Positions 1 to 8,157 of a DNA stretch of 64,000 nucleotides are shown piece after piece (positions within the stretch are counted from its first letter, which is position 1; each line of letters opens with the position of its first letter). Location of the stretch: NCBI GenBank assembly GCA_947259115.1, contig CAMYKS010000006.1, forward strand, positions 124,001 to 188,000, given 5' to 3'. The stretch comes from an uncultured Desulfobulbaceae bacterium (GTDB lineage Bacteria; Desulfobacterota; Desulfobulbia; Desulfobulbales; BM004). The notes below the pieces were generated by a model. That model worked only from the letters and a program-made list of their open reading frames with translations, was not told the origin of the DNA and searched no databases. A program made the translations under genes and the position numbers.

Positions 1-490
1 GAAGATCAAGGCAAACCTTTTCCTGCATCGGGCAGTAGATGTCTGGGTGAATGATCCTGACACCTTTATCTTTGTGAACAACGGTGATTTTGACCGGCAG
101 GGCGTTGAGTTGGAACTGCAGACCGCCTCGTTTCACAATTTTTCGGCCAGCGTCAATGGCCTGTACCTGCGCATGAAGCCGGATGATGAATCCAGTGCCA
201 CCCATTATGAGGCTAATATTCTTGTAAAGTATGACGATGGGACCTGGCGGGGGCAATTGTTCGGCCATAATGTCTGGCTCGGCGACGTCTCCCCGCCTGT
301 TACCTGGGACGATGAAACAGGCACCTTTATCTGGGATTTAGTTCTCGGCAGGCGTTTTCATCTGCAGCAGGATACATCAGCCGAGCTCTTTGCCGAACTG
401 CATAACGTCTTTGACGATGACCAGTATTTTCAATGGGTTTTTCCCAATGCCGGACGCTGGTTTGAAGCTGGCATCAGATTTACATATTAA
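1..490 (+). CDS. TonB-dependent receptor, C-terminal fragment
   Basis: The reading frame is open from the left edge of the window, so the start lies outside it. The 162 visible residues alternate short hydrophobic and charged strands, as in an outer-membrane beta barrel. They include a late segment ELHNVFDDDQYFQ and end in the aromatic residue pattern GIRFTY, typical of the last barrel strand and its terminal Y/F recognised by the Bam machinery. The family imports siderophores, cobalamin or other large ligands using TonB energy, but the substrate cannot be read from this fragment. It lies about 300 bases upstream of the RiPP-like precursor on the same strand; whether it belongs to that locus is unknown. 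Confidence 0.75.
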   Translation, partial: KIKANLFLHRAVDVWVNDPDTFIFVNNGDFDRQGVELELQTASFHNFSASVNGLYLRMKPDDESSATHYEANILVKYDDGTWRGQLFGHNVWLGDVSPPVTWDDETGTFIWDLVLGRRFHLQQDTSAELFAELHNVFDDDQYFQWVFPNAGRWFEAGIRFTY

Positions 491-604
491 TCCTCCTGAT
501 TAAAATATTTTAACCTGCACCTACCTTCTGTCAGATTGTTATGGAAATCTTTCGGTATACGGCATGAGTATAAAACGCTTGCTACGGGATTAGGTGTTCA
601 TGAA

Positions 605-642
605 ATACGTAAAATAAATACGTAATTGCATACGTATATAAT
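605..642 (+). promoter_or_regulatory. Iterated ATACGTA operator overlapping a TATAAT box
   Basis: Three copies of ATACGTA (palindromic core TACGTA) start at 605, 618 and 630, spaced 12-13 bases, roughly one helical turn. A consensus -10 hexamer TATAAT follows at 637-642, immediately after the last copy. I see no convincing -35 hexamer, which would suit an activator-dependent promoter or one masked by a repressor. The next gene is the small precursor peptide at 795. The rest of the gap 491-794 is AT-rich and holds no other feature I can support. Confidence 0.4.
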
Positions 643-794
643 CTAATTTTTGTTGTGCATCATTATCGATCATTCGTTAAATTTGAATTATGAAAAAAGT
701 ATTTTGCTTCGTTATATGCGCATGAAAAAACCGAAACAAATGAATAAGGACGGTGTGTTGCATCAACAATGAAATCTTACTAAGGAGTTGTGAA

Positions 795-902
795 ATGGAA
801 AAGAAGAAACTCATTGTATTGGCTAAAGGAACTGACCCGAAGGAAATAGCTGTCAGAGCTGCATGTTGTAAGGTGGGACCCAGAAGGTTTAAAGCCTGGT
901 AA
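795..902 (+). CDS. Candidate RiPP precursor peptide (geopeptide type), 35 residues
   Basis: This small gene has a strong ribosome binding site AAGGAG seven bases before ATG and a perfect hairpin just after the stop. The peptide starts MEKKKLIVLAKGTDPKE, a charged leader-like part, and ends in AACCKVGPRRFKAW, a compact core with adjacent cysteines. The gene shares its locus with a radical SAM/SPASM protein of the geopeptide maturase type (2658-3962) and an MFS exporter (1132-2412). A short Cys-containing peptide beside such a maturase is the standard picture for a thioether-modified RiPP. The modification, its acceptor residues and the cleavage site are not visible. The call rests on context, the binding site and the Cys-Cys core, not on a recognised family match. 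Confidence 0.6.
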   Translation: MEKKKLIVLAKGTDPKEIAVRAACCKVGPRRFKAW

Positions 903-921
903 AATCAAAACTTCTTATCTT

Positions 922-955
922 GCACAAATGGGGGATGAAACTCCCCCATTTGTGC
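922..955 (+). terminator. Perfect 14-bp hairpin after the precursor gene
   Basis: GCACAAATGGGGGA (922-935) pairs perfectly with TCCCCCATTTGTGC (942-955) across a six-base loop TGAAAC. It starts 20 bases after the precursor stop. No T-run follows, so it is not a textbook intrinsic terminator; it may end transcription with help or protect the 3' end of a short, abundant precursor mRNA. Confidence 0.6.
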
Positions 956-1131
956 CCATGGAAGGCTTTTTCAGCTGCTGTTGATGATTTTGCCGGCCCG
1001 GACTGGAATGTTTCCAGCAGTTTTGGCCTAATTTACAGATGTTCTCAATCAAGATGGGCCAGATAATCAAGCCGGTTTGCCATTTTGCAAACAAATTTCG
1101 GACCGTTCATTGCCGGTCAATATCTCCAGGA

Positions 1132-2412
1132 CTATCTGCGATGTCCCATGATAAACCGTCGGAACTCTTGCTGCGTGCATCCCCATATTACGACCAAGGA
1201 CATTATTCCGCCGCTGAACAGGAATATGACGTTCAGGCGATGATTGAAATAGTCGGCTGCCACTCCCGCAATTCCCATGGCAACAGGTGAAACACATAGC
1301 ACAAGAGTTGTTAATACAGATAAGACCCTACCCCTCATTTCCTGGGGGATAGAGACCTGAAGTTTCGAATATATATAGTTACTGTTTAATCCAGTCAGAA
1401 TCCCGTTGCCGGTCATAATGATCAAGGCGAGCCATGTCTGATGGACAAATGCCAGAGCACCATACCCTATACCCATGAAAAACATACATGCCATCATCAG
1501 CCAACCTATCCCATGGCCACGCTTGGGAAGGATGGCCGGCAACCAGTAGCCGATGGTGGTGCCCAGGGCCATACCTGCGAAGATATACCCGACCCAATCG
1601 AGCGTGGCATTCAGGAACCTGCCGTCCTTCACATAAAAGGGCATGAGGACAAAAAAAGGCTCAACAAAAAAATTGAGCGCTCCGTAGACCCAAATAACAT
1701 TACGCAGCCCTCTATTCTTCAAAACAAAGGCAAACCCTTCTTTTGTATCTGTGAAAAGCTGCTTAACAGATTTTCGCCAATCGCCAAGCCCACCCTGCGG
1801 TTTCTGGATTGTCGTAATAAAACTCTCACTCGCAGCACTGAAAATAAAGGTTAAACTATCCAGGATAAATATTGCCGGCCCACCGAGCATACGGTATATG
1901 ACAGCACCAACCCCTCTGCCCAGCAGATCCGCTACCTGTATCAGCACCATCTCCAGGGCATTGGCGGTTGCCACCTTATCAAAGGGTACAAGATCAGGGG
2001 TAATCGATATCACTGCACTGCTGAAAAATATATTTGTTATCGCCATGCCGACGTAGACAACAAAAATCACACTTATTATGAAACCCGGGTTTTTTGCATA
2101 AAACACAAGGGCAAGTGCCATTACCAGCGACAGCAGACCGGACACGATATCGCAAATTACAATGATTTTTTTTCTTGAAAACCTGTCAGCCAGAGCTCCA
2201 CTTATCGGCCCGAGAATGATATTGGGGATTGCGGCGATCATCAGAAGAGTCCCCATCATGGTGGCGGAGTCAGTCGTCTCGACAATCCAGAGCATCAAGG
2301 CGATCCTGGCCAGACTCTCGCCAAACATGCTGACTGTTTGTCCCTGCCAAAGTAAGAGGTAGTTTTTATTTAATAAACGGCTTGGTATCTGTTTCTGACC
2401 AGAAAATTGCAT
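1132..2412 (-). CDS. MFS transporter, MFS_3 (EntS/MefA-like) exporter
   Basis: A 426-residue membrane protein with about twelve hydrophobic segments. The N-terminus carries the MFS_3 pattern NYLLLWQGQTVSMFGESLA, followed by the loop 2-3 signature GALADRFSRKK of major facilitators. Relatives include enterobactin exporter EntS and macrolide efflux MefA, which use the proton gradient to expel small molecules. It is divergent from the radical SAM gene and convergent with the small precursor gene, so it is a natural candidate for exporting the matured peptide. That role is inference; a stand-alone drug exporter is the alternative. There is no protease domain, so leader removal would need another enzyme. 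Confidence 0.8.
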   Translation of the reverse strand: MQFSGQKQIPSRLLNKNYLLLWQGQTVSMFGESLARIALMLWIVETTDSATMMGTLLMIAAIPNIILGPISGALADRFSRKKIIVICDIVSGLLSLVMALALVFYAKNPGFIISVIFVVYVGMAITNIFFSSAVISITPDLVPFDKVATANALEMVLIQVADLLGRGVGAVIYRMLGGPAIFILDSLTFIFSAASESFITTIQKPQGGLGDWRKSVKQLFTDTKEGFAFVLKNRGLRNVIWVYGALNFFVEPFFVLMPFYVKDGRFLNATLDWVGYIFAGMALGTTIGYWLPAILPKRGHGIGWLMMACMFFMGIGYGALAFVHQTWLALIIMTGNGILTGLNSNYIYSKLQVSIPQEMRGRVLSVLTTLVLCVSPVAMGIAGVAADYFNHRLNVIFLFSGGIMSLVVIWGCTQQEFRRFIMGHRR

Positions 2413-2657
2413 TTGTACGATCGTATTGGTGAAAGATTAATAAACTTCACGGCGAAAATTGTAAAAAAGATACATACCATCTAAATACTCGACACACATC
2501 TTTATGATGTTTTTCTTTTGTATTTACATAATCTATCTAAAGGACTTGGGCTGTTAATTGCATTTGCCTTTTTGAGTAAAGGAGTATAGTTTTTTATCTG
2601 AAGACTTCGTTTAATATACTGTTGGTCAACTTATACCTGTTGAGAAAAGATTACGCC

Positions 2658-3962
2658 ATGCTACTTTCCCATTACCTGAAAGTTTTTTCGTATCCTGCCG
2701 AACCGGGACATCTGCTTCTTTATTCTTTAAAAAACTCGGCCATGGTTTTATTGCCTGAGGAGGTGTATCGGCTTCTGCAGCAGGGTGAAATTCCGGATGA
2801 GTACTTAGGCACCCTGACTGAACTCGGCATTTTGGTGTCTGATCTGGTAGAGGAGCGCCAGGAGGTTCGGTCCATGCTGGCAGAGGTCAACCGGCTTGAT
2901 CCAGGTTTGAATGTCTCAATTATTCTTGGTCTGGCCTGCAATTTTTCATGCGTCTACTGTTACGAGGGGTCATTAAAGGCCAACAGGGCCATGGCAGATG
3001 CGACCGTCGAGCAGCTAATTGTCTTTCTCAAAGAGCGCTACACAGCTCACACCAAACAGAATCTCACTCTCGATTTCTATGGTGGCGAACCCTTGCTGTA
3101 TACCAGGAGGATAAAAGATATTGCCGGTCCATTGAAGAATTTTGTTGAACAACAGGGTGGCAAATTCAATTTCTCAATTGTGACAAATGGTTCTCTACTC
3201 ACCCCTGAGACAGTCAAAGAATTGTTGCCGTTTGGTCTTTATGGTGTCAAGGTCACGGTGGATGGGCCACCAGACGAGCATAACCGGCTAAGACCATTTA
3301 AATCAGGACAACCGAGCTTTGATATCATTCTTGCCAATATAAGAGACTGCTGCGATTTAGTTAAAATCGCTTTCGGCGGCAACTTTACGAAGGAAAACTA
3401 TGAAAGGATGCCGGAATTGTTGGATAGTATATCGGATCTCGGACTCAGTCCGGAAAAACTGAATGATGTCCAGTTTCATCCGGTCATACAGACAACTGAT
3501 CAATACACCAACCCGGAATTTACCGCCGGCTGTGTCTCAGTTAACGAGCTTTGGGTGGCGGATGCCTCTCTCATGATACGGGAGGATGTGTTGCGGCGTG
3601 GTTATCGTACCCCAAAGCTGATCCCTTCACCCTGTATGATAGATATGAACGATGCCTTTGTCATCAATTTTGACGGAAGACTCTACAAATGCGTAGCCCT
3701 GATCGGCCATAGCAAGTATGCAGTGGGTGATGTATGGAAAGGATTCACCAGCTATAGGAAAACGTATCATTTAGACCACTGGCAGCACCATAAAGAATGC
3801 CTTGATTGCGAATACCTGCCGCTATGTTTCGGTGGCTGCCGCTATGCGGAATTACAGCGCTCGGGCTCAATGAAAAACGTGGACTGCATGCGGGGATACT
3901 GGGACGGCGTCCTGGAGAAAATAGTTCTGCAAGACGCATGTTTTCAGGAAAACACCAGGTGA
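2658..3962 (+). CDS. Radical SAM/SPASM peptide maturase, geopeptide maturase type
   Basis: I chose ATG at 2658 (434 residues) over an upstream TTG at 2622, because the family begins with this LSHYLKVF-like segment. Residues 1-80 resemble the N-terminal region of the geopeptide maturase family. The radical SAM cluster motif CNFSCVYC is at about residues 94-101, followed by a GGEP motif (DFYGGEPLL). The C-terminal third is Cys-rich (SPCMID, YKCVAL, CLDCEYLPLCFGGC, VDCMRG), a SPASM domain binding two further iron-sulphur clusters. Such enzymes cut SAM to a radical that installs thioether or related crosslinks in a short peptide. The likely substrate is the Cys-Cys peptide at 795-902. The gene is divergent from the MFS exporter. 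Confidence 0.85.
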   Translation: MLLSHYLKVFSYPAEPGHLLLYSLKNSAMVLLPEEVYRLLQQGEIPDEYLGTLTELGILVSDLVEERQEVRSMLAEVNRLDPGLNVSIILGLACNFSCVYCYEGSLKANRAMADATVEQLIVFLKERYTAHTKQNLTLDFYGGEPLLYTRRIKDIAGPLKNFVEQQGGKFNFSIVTNGSLLTPETVKELLPFGLYGVKVTVDGPPDEHNRLRPFKSGQPSFDIILANIRDCCDLVKIAFGGNFTKENYERMPELLDSISDLGLSPEKLNDVQFHPVIQTTDQYTNPEFTAGCVSVNELWVADASLMIREDVLRRGYRTPKLIPSPCMIDMNDAFVINFDGRLYKCVALIGHSKYAVGDVWKGFTSYRKTYHLDHWQHHKECLDCEYLPLCFGGCRYAELQRSGSMKNVDCMRGYWDGVLEKIVLQDACFQENTR

Positions 3963-4236
3963 ATTACTGATATATTGAGAATTTTGAAGTCGATTCGCTT
4001 TGGGGTGGGGTGAACGAAATTCTGTTATTTTTTCCCCTGTGCTATTTTTCTCATTAATAGCCAAAAGAAAAGGGGCATTCCGTATAAATAATAATAAATC
4101 TTTTACCTATTTGATTCGGAATCCTTAAAAAAGTCCTGATTTAATATATAGATATTTTGACTCTGATAGAAGAGAAATGCCCAAATGTCCAGCCTGACCT
4201 GACTTACTTTTTAAAAATAATAAAGACAATTGCTAT

Positions 4237-4262
4237 AAAAAACAGGGCCGTCTCCGACCCTG
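4237..4262 (-). terminator. Intrinsic terminator, minus strand
   Basis: On the minus strand CAGGG-T-CG, loop GAGA, CG-G-CCCTG is followed by six T. It would end transcription from the TIR-WD40 gene, although it lies about 235 bases past that stop codon. Confidence 0.6.
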
Positions 4263-4442
4263 CTTTAGCTTATTTGCACAAATTTTTTTAAAAGCTGTTT
4301 TTTTGTGCTTGTCACGGGAGGACGTAAAGGGGCTGCAGTAAATTCTACAGTATCCGGGATATTAAATTTCAACGGGAGTCTTTTCTTCCCACAAATTATG
4401 ATGCTCTAATATCTCGAAGTCTCGTATACTCGCTTATCTGCG

Positions 4443-4482
4443 GATGACATCAACCTCATTGATAAATGTGGTTGATGTCATC
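4443..4482. repeat. 13-bp perfect inverted repeat
   Basis: GATGACATCAACC (4443-4455) and GGTTGATGTCATC (4470-4482) are exact reverse complements. The 14-base gap itself contains CATT/AATG, extending the stem. It lies 15 bases beyond the TIR-WD40 stop codon, with no T-run on either strand. It may stabilise the mRNA end or be one end of a small repeat element. Confidence 0.7.
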
Positions 4483-4497
4483 TGGATTAAAAAAACA

Positions 4498-7400
4498 TTA
4501 CTTACACTTCTCAGGAGCAGGTACGTTCGGGCACGTGGGGCGATAGGGTTCATCGCCTATATAATCCTGCCACTCCCTGCACGTCATATTGACTGTCAGG
4601 CGTGCGCAGGCAGAGGCAATGCGGTCGTCATCCTTCCATTTCCAGATACGTGCTGTTCTCAAAGACCTGGCAACAAGGTGTGTACCGTCAGGAGTAAAAT
4701 CTACAGATGAGACAAATGAGGGAGCTTTCACACGGAACACCTCCTTGCCGGAGGATATTTCCCATACATGCACTGCCAGATCGTTGCTGGCAGTCGCCAG
4801 GTTCATTTCATTCTCACTGAAGGCAGTGGCAATGACGTAATCATCGTGGGAAAGACTTTTAACTATGCTGTTATCTACCACATCCAGGACGATAACTTCT
4901 CTCCCTGCCACAGCAGCAAGATGTCTCCCCGACGGGCTCAAACTGATGGCACTTATCTCACTGCTGAGAGGAAGAGCTGCCACTTCTTTTCCTGTAGCCG
5001 TTTTCCATACATGGGCCCCTTTTTCAGTGACAGTGGCAAAAAGATGTCCATCGCCGGACATGGTAATGTTCACAAGTATATCATTATGTACAATCGGCGC
5101 TATTTCTCTCCCCGTTTGCGTATCCATTATTGCCTGCCTTTCGCCCAGAGACAGGATGTACTGACTGTCAGGAGTAAAGAATGCCATGCTCCGCTCAAGG
5201 CTCCACGAATTCTTTTGCCCTCCCAGGGCTGTGATATGTAAAACTCTTGGCAGGAGATCATATTCATATGCCTGGTCGACCATGAGAAACCGGCTGTTGC
5301 GACTGAAGGCGAGACTGACCTTCGGCATTCCCCATTCCCCCAACCTTTCACCTTCGGTAAGGTCTTCAAAATTCGTTAATTGCAATCGCGTGATTTCTTT
5401 TCCACTTTCATGCTCGCGTACCAGGACAGACTCCATATCTGCCAGTGCCAGCAATGTATCGTCCATGGAGAGCCGGGCATCCATTATTATTTTGTGATGG
5501 TTAACTGTTGAAACAGGCTTATCTCCTCCGGTATTCCAGATGGAAAGGGTCTTGTCAGTCGTCGTGATCAGTTTGCGTCCATTTTCTCTCAATGCAAAAT
5601 GTTGTACCTGACTATCATGGCTGAAACGTCCTAACTCCTTTCCCGTGCTCAGGTTTAGCACACTGACTATAGAAGGCCCTTTGGCAACTGCTATAACGCT
5701 GCCATTCCCGTTGAAGGCCAGATCATACTGAAAGTCCCTGTCGCTTTCGCGGAAGCTCTCCGGTCCGGATATTTCAGACACGACGACAGTATCATCTCCC
5801 CCAGTTGTTGCAAGAGAGTCTCCACCGGGACTGAAAGCAATGGCGAATATTGCGCCCTTATGGGTCTGCCTCTGAATTTCCCTGCCAGTATCAAGATCCC
5901 ACACCCGGGCCGTATCTCTATATACTGAATCTACTATAGCCAGATAGTTTACCGCAGGAGCATATTCTGCAATACTGATATTGTTTTCAATTGTAAACTG
6001 CCTTACTTCCTGAAATGGCTGGATCCGGTATATACGTGCCCGGTTACCTGTGGCAGTGACCAGATAGCGGCTGTCCCGGCTGAACGATACGATCGATCCA
6101 CTTCGCTTTATATCTACTTTCCACAGTTCTTCTCCCGTCGTTACCCTGAGCATCCTGAGCTCTGCGCTGTTCATATCGGCAAGATACTGACCGTCCGGAC
6201 TGAGAGGATAGGGATCTAACCCGTCCCAGAAGGTGACCTTCATTCTTCTCTCTTCTGCCCCGGTGTCAGCTTCCCTTATCCTCACTGTCCCATCACCATG
6301 TGCGGTAACAAGGTGTTTCCCGTCAGTTGTAAAGCGGGCTTCAAGGGTAACGGTGCCGAGATCATGTCCGATCCTGATTTCCCGCTCCCGGGAGGTCAGA
6401 CTCCAGACATCAACTGCCGCTCCATAGGTAAAAGCAGCGGATTTCGAGCCCGGGCTAAAAGCTACAGAGTTAACGTCACCGACTTTCTGTCCCATGAATT
6501 CCTCCGCACGTGCAAGATCCCATATCTTCCATCCCGCATCACTTCCCGATGCAAGATATGTCCCGTTATCACTGAAGCCGAGACTCCGTCCGGTACCACG
6601 AAGTATGAGGGGTCTGATTGTGACGGGCAGTAAATCAGTTCCGTTATGCAGGGCGTGAACCGCCTCAAGAGAAGGGGCACGATGCATGGATTCAATGGCA
6701 AGGAGCACACTGCGCTGAAGAAGATTGGGCTGTTGTCTTCTCATCAGTTCAGACTGAGATGAAAGCTGGCGAGAGAGTGCCAGTGTGCGTCGCTTTTCGG
6801 CAACCATACGTTGCTGCCTCTCTCCCTCTCTGGCTTCAATTGCCTGTCTGCGCGACAGGAGAGCAAACATGAGTGCGGCAGAGAGGGCTATTATGATGCC
6901 GCTGACAATCCCAATAGTTATGTTTCGCCTGTGGGCATTCCTCTTCTTATCCCGTTGTTCAATGTCACTGCGACTGAGGTCATAAATATTGGCCAGGATC
7001 GTATACCACGGGCCATAGAATACGCCCTTGTTTACCTTATCCCTGTGTAGATCAAAACCGGCAAAGCTGGCAGCAAGGGGCATATCCATAACTTCTGTTA
7101 ATGCTTCGGGGAATGCCTTTACCTCTTCCTGATCAGGCTGTGCCTCGTTGTTCGGAATGCCTGAAAGCATAACAGGGATGATGTTGCTGGAGCCCCGCAT
7201 CTTCGCAAATCGACGTACTTCATCATTTACGTATTCGCTTTTGCGGGCATGGGGGGAGCAGATGACTATCAGTTTTGCAGAGTCTTTCAGGTAATTCTCC
7301 AGAGACTGGTGGTATTCAACGCCGGTGAAGTCTGCTTCATCCCTGAAGACAGCGAGATTTCGCTGCGGCACATTCAGGCCTTTGGGAGGCTTATAGTTCT

Positions 7401-7500
7401 TGAGTGCCTTTTCAAGGGTACCGGCAAACTCCTGGTCCTTACGAGAATAGCTAATAAATACGTCGTTGCCATGGCCTGACTCTTGAATATCAGGGATCAT
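4498..7500 (-). CDS. TIR domain - transmembrane - WD40 repeat protein
   Basis: A 1000-residue protein in three parts. Residues about 12-175 form a TIR domain (opening VFISYSRKDQEFA), with a glutamate at about position 94 (YVNDEVRRF) where NAD-hydrolysing TIR domains carry their catalytic Glu. Residues about 193-216 are one hydrophobic transmembrane segment. A charged, coiled-coil-like stretch (about 217-265) leads into about 700 residues of WD40 repeats, recognisable by recurring forms such as SPDGQYLA and DGTVRI. Bacterial proteins of this plan are thought to sense an intracellular cue through the beta propellers and fire the TIR effector. Whether this one degrades NAD is untested. Its 5' neighbour is the SLATT/DUF4231 remnant, which supports a defence role. 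No clear ribosome binding site precedes ATG 7500. Confidence 0.8.
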   Translation of the reverse strand: MIPDIQESGHGNDVFISYSRKDQEFAGTLEKALKNYKPPKGLNVPQRNLAVFRDEADFTGVEYHQSLENYLKDSAKLIVICSPHARKSEYVNDEVRRFAKMRGSSNIIPVMLSGIPNNEAQPDQEEVKAFPEALTEVMDMPLAASFAGFDLHRDKVNKGVFYGPWYTILANIYDLSRSDIEQRDKKRNAHRRNITIGIVSGIIIALSAALMFALLSRRQAIEAREGERQQRMVAEKRRTLALSRQLSSQSELMRRQQPNLLQRSVLLAIESMHRAPSLEAVHALHNGTDLLPVTIRPLILRGTGRSLGFSDNGTYLASGSDAGWKIWDLARAEEFMGQKVGDVNSVAFSPGSKSAAFTYGAAVDVWSLTSREREIRIGHDLGTVTLEARFTTDGKHLVTAHGDGTVRIREADTGAEERRMKVTFWDGLDPYPLSPDGQYLADMNSAELRMLRVTTGEELWKVDIKRSGSIVSFSRDSRYLVTATGNRARIYRIQPFQEVRQFTIENNISIAEYAPAVNYLAIVDSVYRDTARVWDLDTGREIQRQTHKGAIFAIAFSPGGDSLATTGGDDTVVVSEISGPESFRESDRDFQYDLAFNGNGSVIAVAKGPSIVSVLNLSTGKELGRFSHDSQVQHFALRENGRKLITTTDKTLSIWNTGGDKPVSTVNHHKIIMDARLSMDDTLLALADMESVLVREHESGKEITRLQLTNFEDLTEGERLGEWGMPKVSLAFSRNSRFLMVDQAYEYDLLPRVLHITALGGQKNSWSLERSMAFFTPDSQYILSLGERQAIMDTQTGREIAPIVHNDILVNITMSGDGHLFATVTEKGAHVWKTATGKEVAALPLSSEISAISLSPSGRHLAAVAGREVIVLDVVDNSIVKSLSHDDYVIATAFSENEMNLATASNDLAVHVWEISSGKEVFRVKAPSFVSSVDFTPDGTHLVARSLRTARIWKWKDDDRIASACARLTVNMTCREWQDYIGDEPYRPTCPNVPAPEKCK

Positions 7501-7555
7501 TAAGAAATCTGTTTTAAGGTTTTTGTGTTAAACAGACCTGAGATCAGTACTAACG

Positions 7556-7834
7556 TTACTGTTTATCTCTGTCTACCTCGTTTTCTTTTGCCACTTCATT
7601 TATATCCGCATCAAGATCATGTTTCATTCTTTCTTCAACATTGGCGCCAAACAGAGGGTAGGCGTCAGATAGACTGGCATAACTATGATAGGAACCGCTC
7701 TGCTGGAAAAACTGCCATCCTTCCATTTTCATGGGTTCAACGCTGCTCCGGTAGTGACACCACCTTTCACCGTAATGAAAAAACTCCTCCACGGCAACAC
7801 TTATGGCGACCACCAAACTGATGGCAGCAGTTGT
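7556..7834 (-). pseudogene. 5'-truncated SLATT/DUF4231 membrane protein remnant
   Basis: The minus-strand frame opens right after a TGA (7835-7837) and reads TTAAISLVVAISVAVEEFF, a piece of a transmembrane helix. It continues into HYGERWCHYRSSVE, then MKMEGWQFFQQSGSYHSY and YPLFGANVEE. These segments match the C-terminal half of DUF4231 proteins (SLATT superfamily, two-helix membrane effectors), which normally have about 60-100 more residues, including the first helix. The upstream DNA is AT-rich and encodes no such N-terminus. A TTG at 7814-7816 could still start an 86-residue product, but a truncated pseudogene is more likely. The gene shares strand with the TIR-WD40 gene just downstream, suggesting a broken cassette. 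Confidence 0.55.
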
Positions 7835-8157
7835 TCACTAAATAGTATCGATGTAAAGGGGGTCATCAAGTCTTTTTCCTTGACACTTGGCGTTCTGAGC
7901 AAAATTCAAAAAGATATTAATAAACTTCCTTTGCAAAACACGTAAATTGATTGCGTATAGGTTGCAGAACAAGGCAAAAAAACACGCAAATTTTGACAAC
8001 CAGAGTTTAGTAATTTCAGGAGGTTAGATGCTGCTTTTTTGTGTGTGTGGTCAATAAATAAACTGGAGTCATATTACAGCGTTATTTTTTTCTTCAGTTA
8101 GGTGGGTATCAAGGATAAAGTTTTGGCCCCATGGAAATTTGCCATGGATTTCGAGAA
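7835..8157. other. Gene-free interval
   Basis: AT-rich DNA between the SLATT remnant and the repeat lipoprotein gene. I see no gene, hairpin or promoter that I can support. Confidence 0.5.

Larger units (their letters stand above)
3963..4497. other. Gene-free AT-rich interval
   Basis: No convincing gene. It holds a minus-strand terminator (4237-4262), an inverted repeat (4443-4482), and near 4415-4440 a degenerate member of the dispersed repeat family (GAAGTCTC ... CGCTTATC). Confidence 0.6.

Noticed and set aside
1039..1290. 83-residue plus-strand frame
   Set aside because: It runs antisense to the MFS gene end and has no recognisable sequence.
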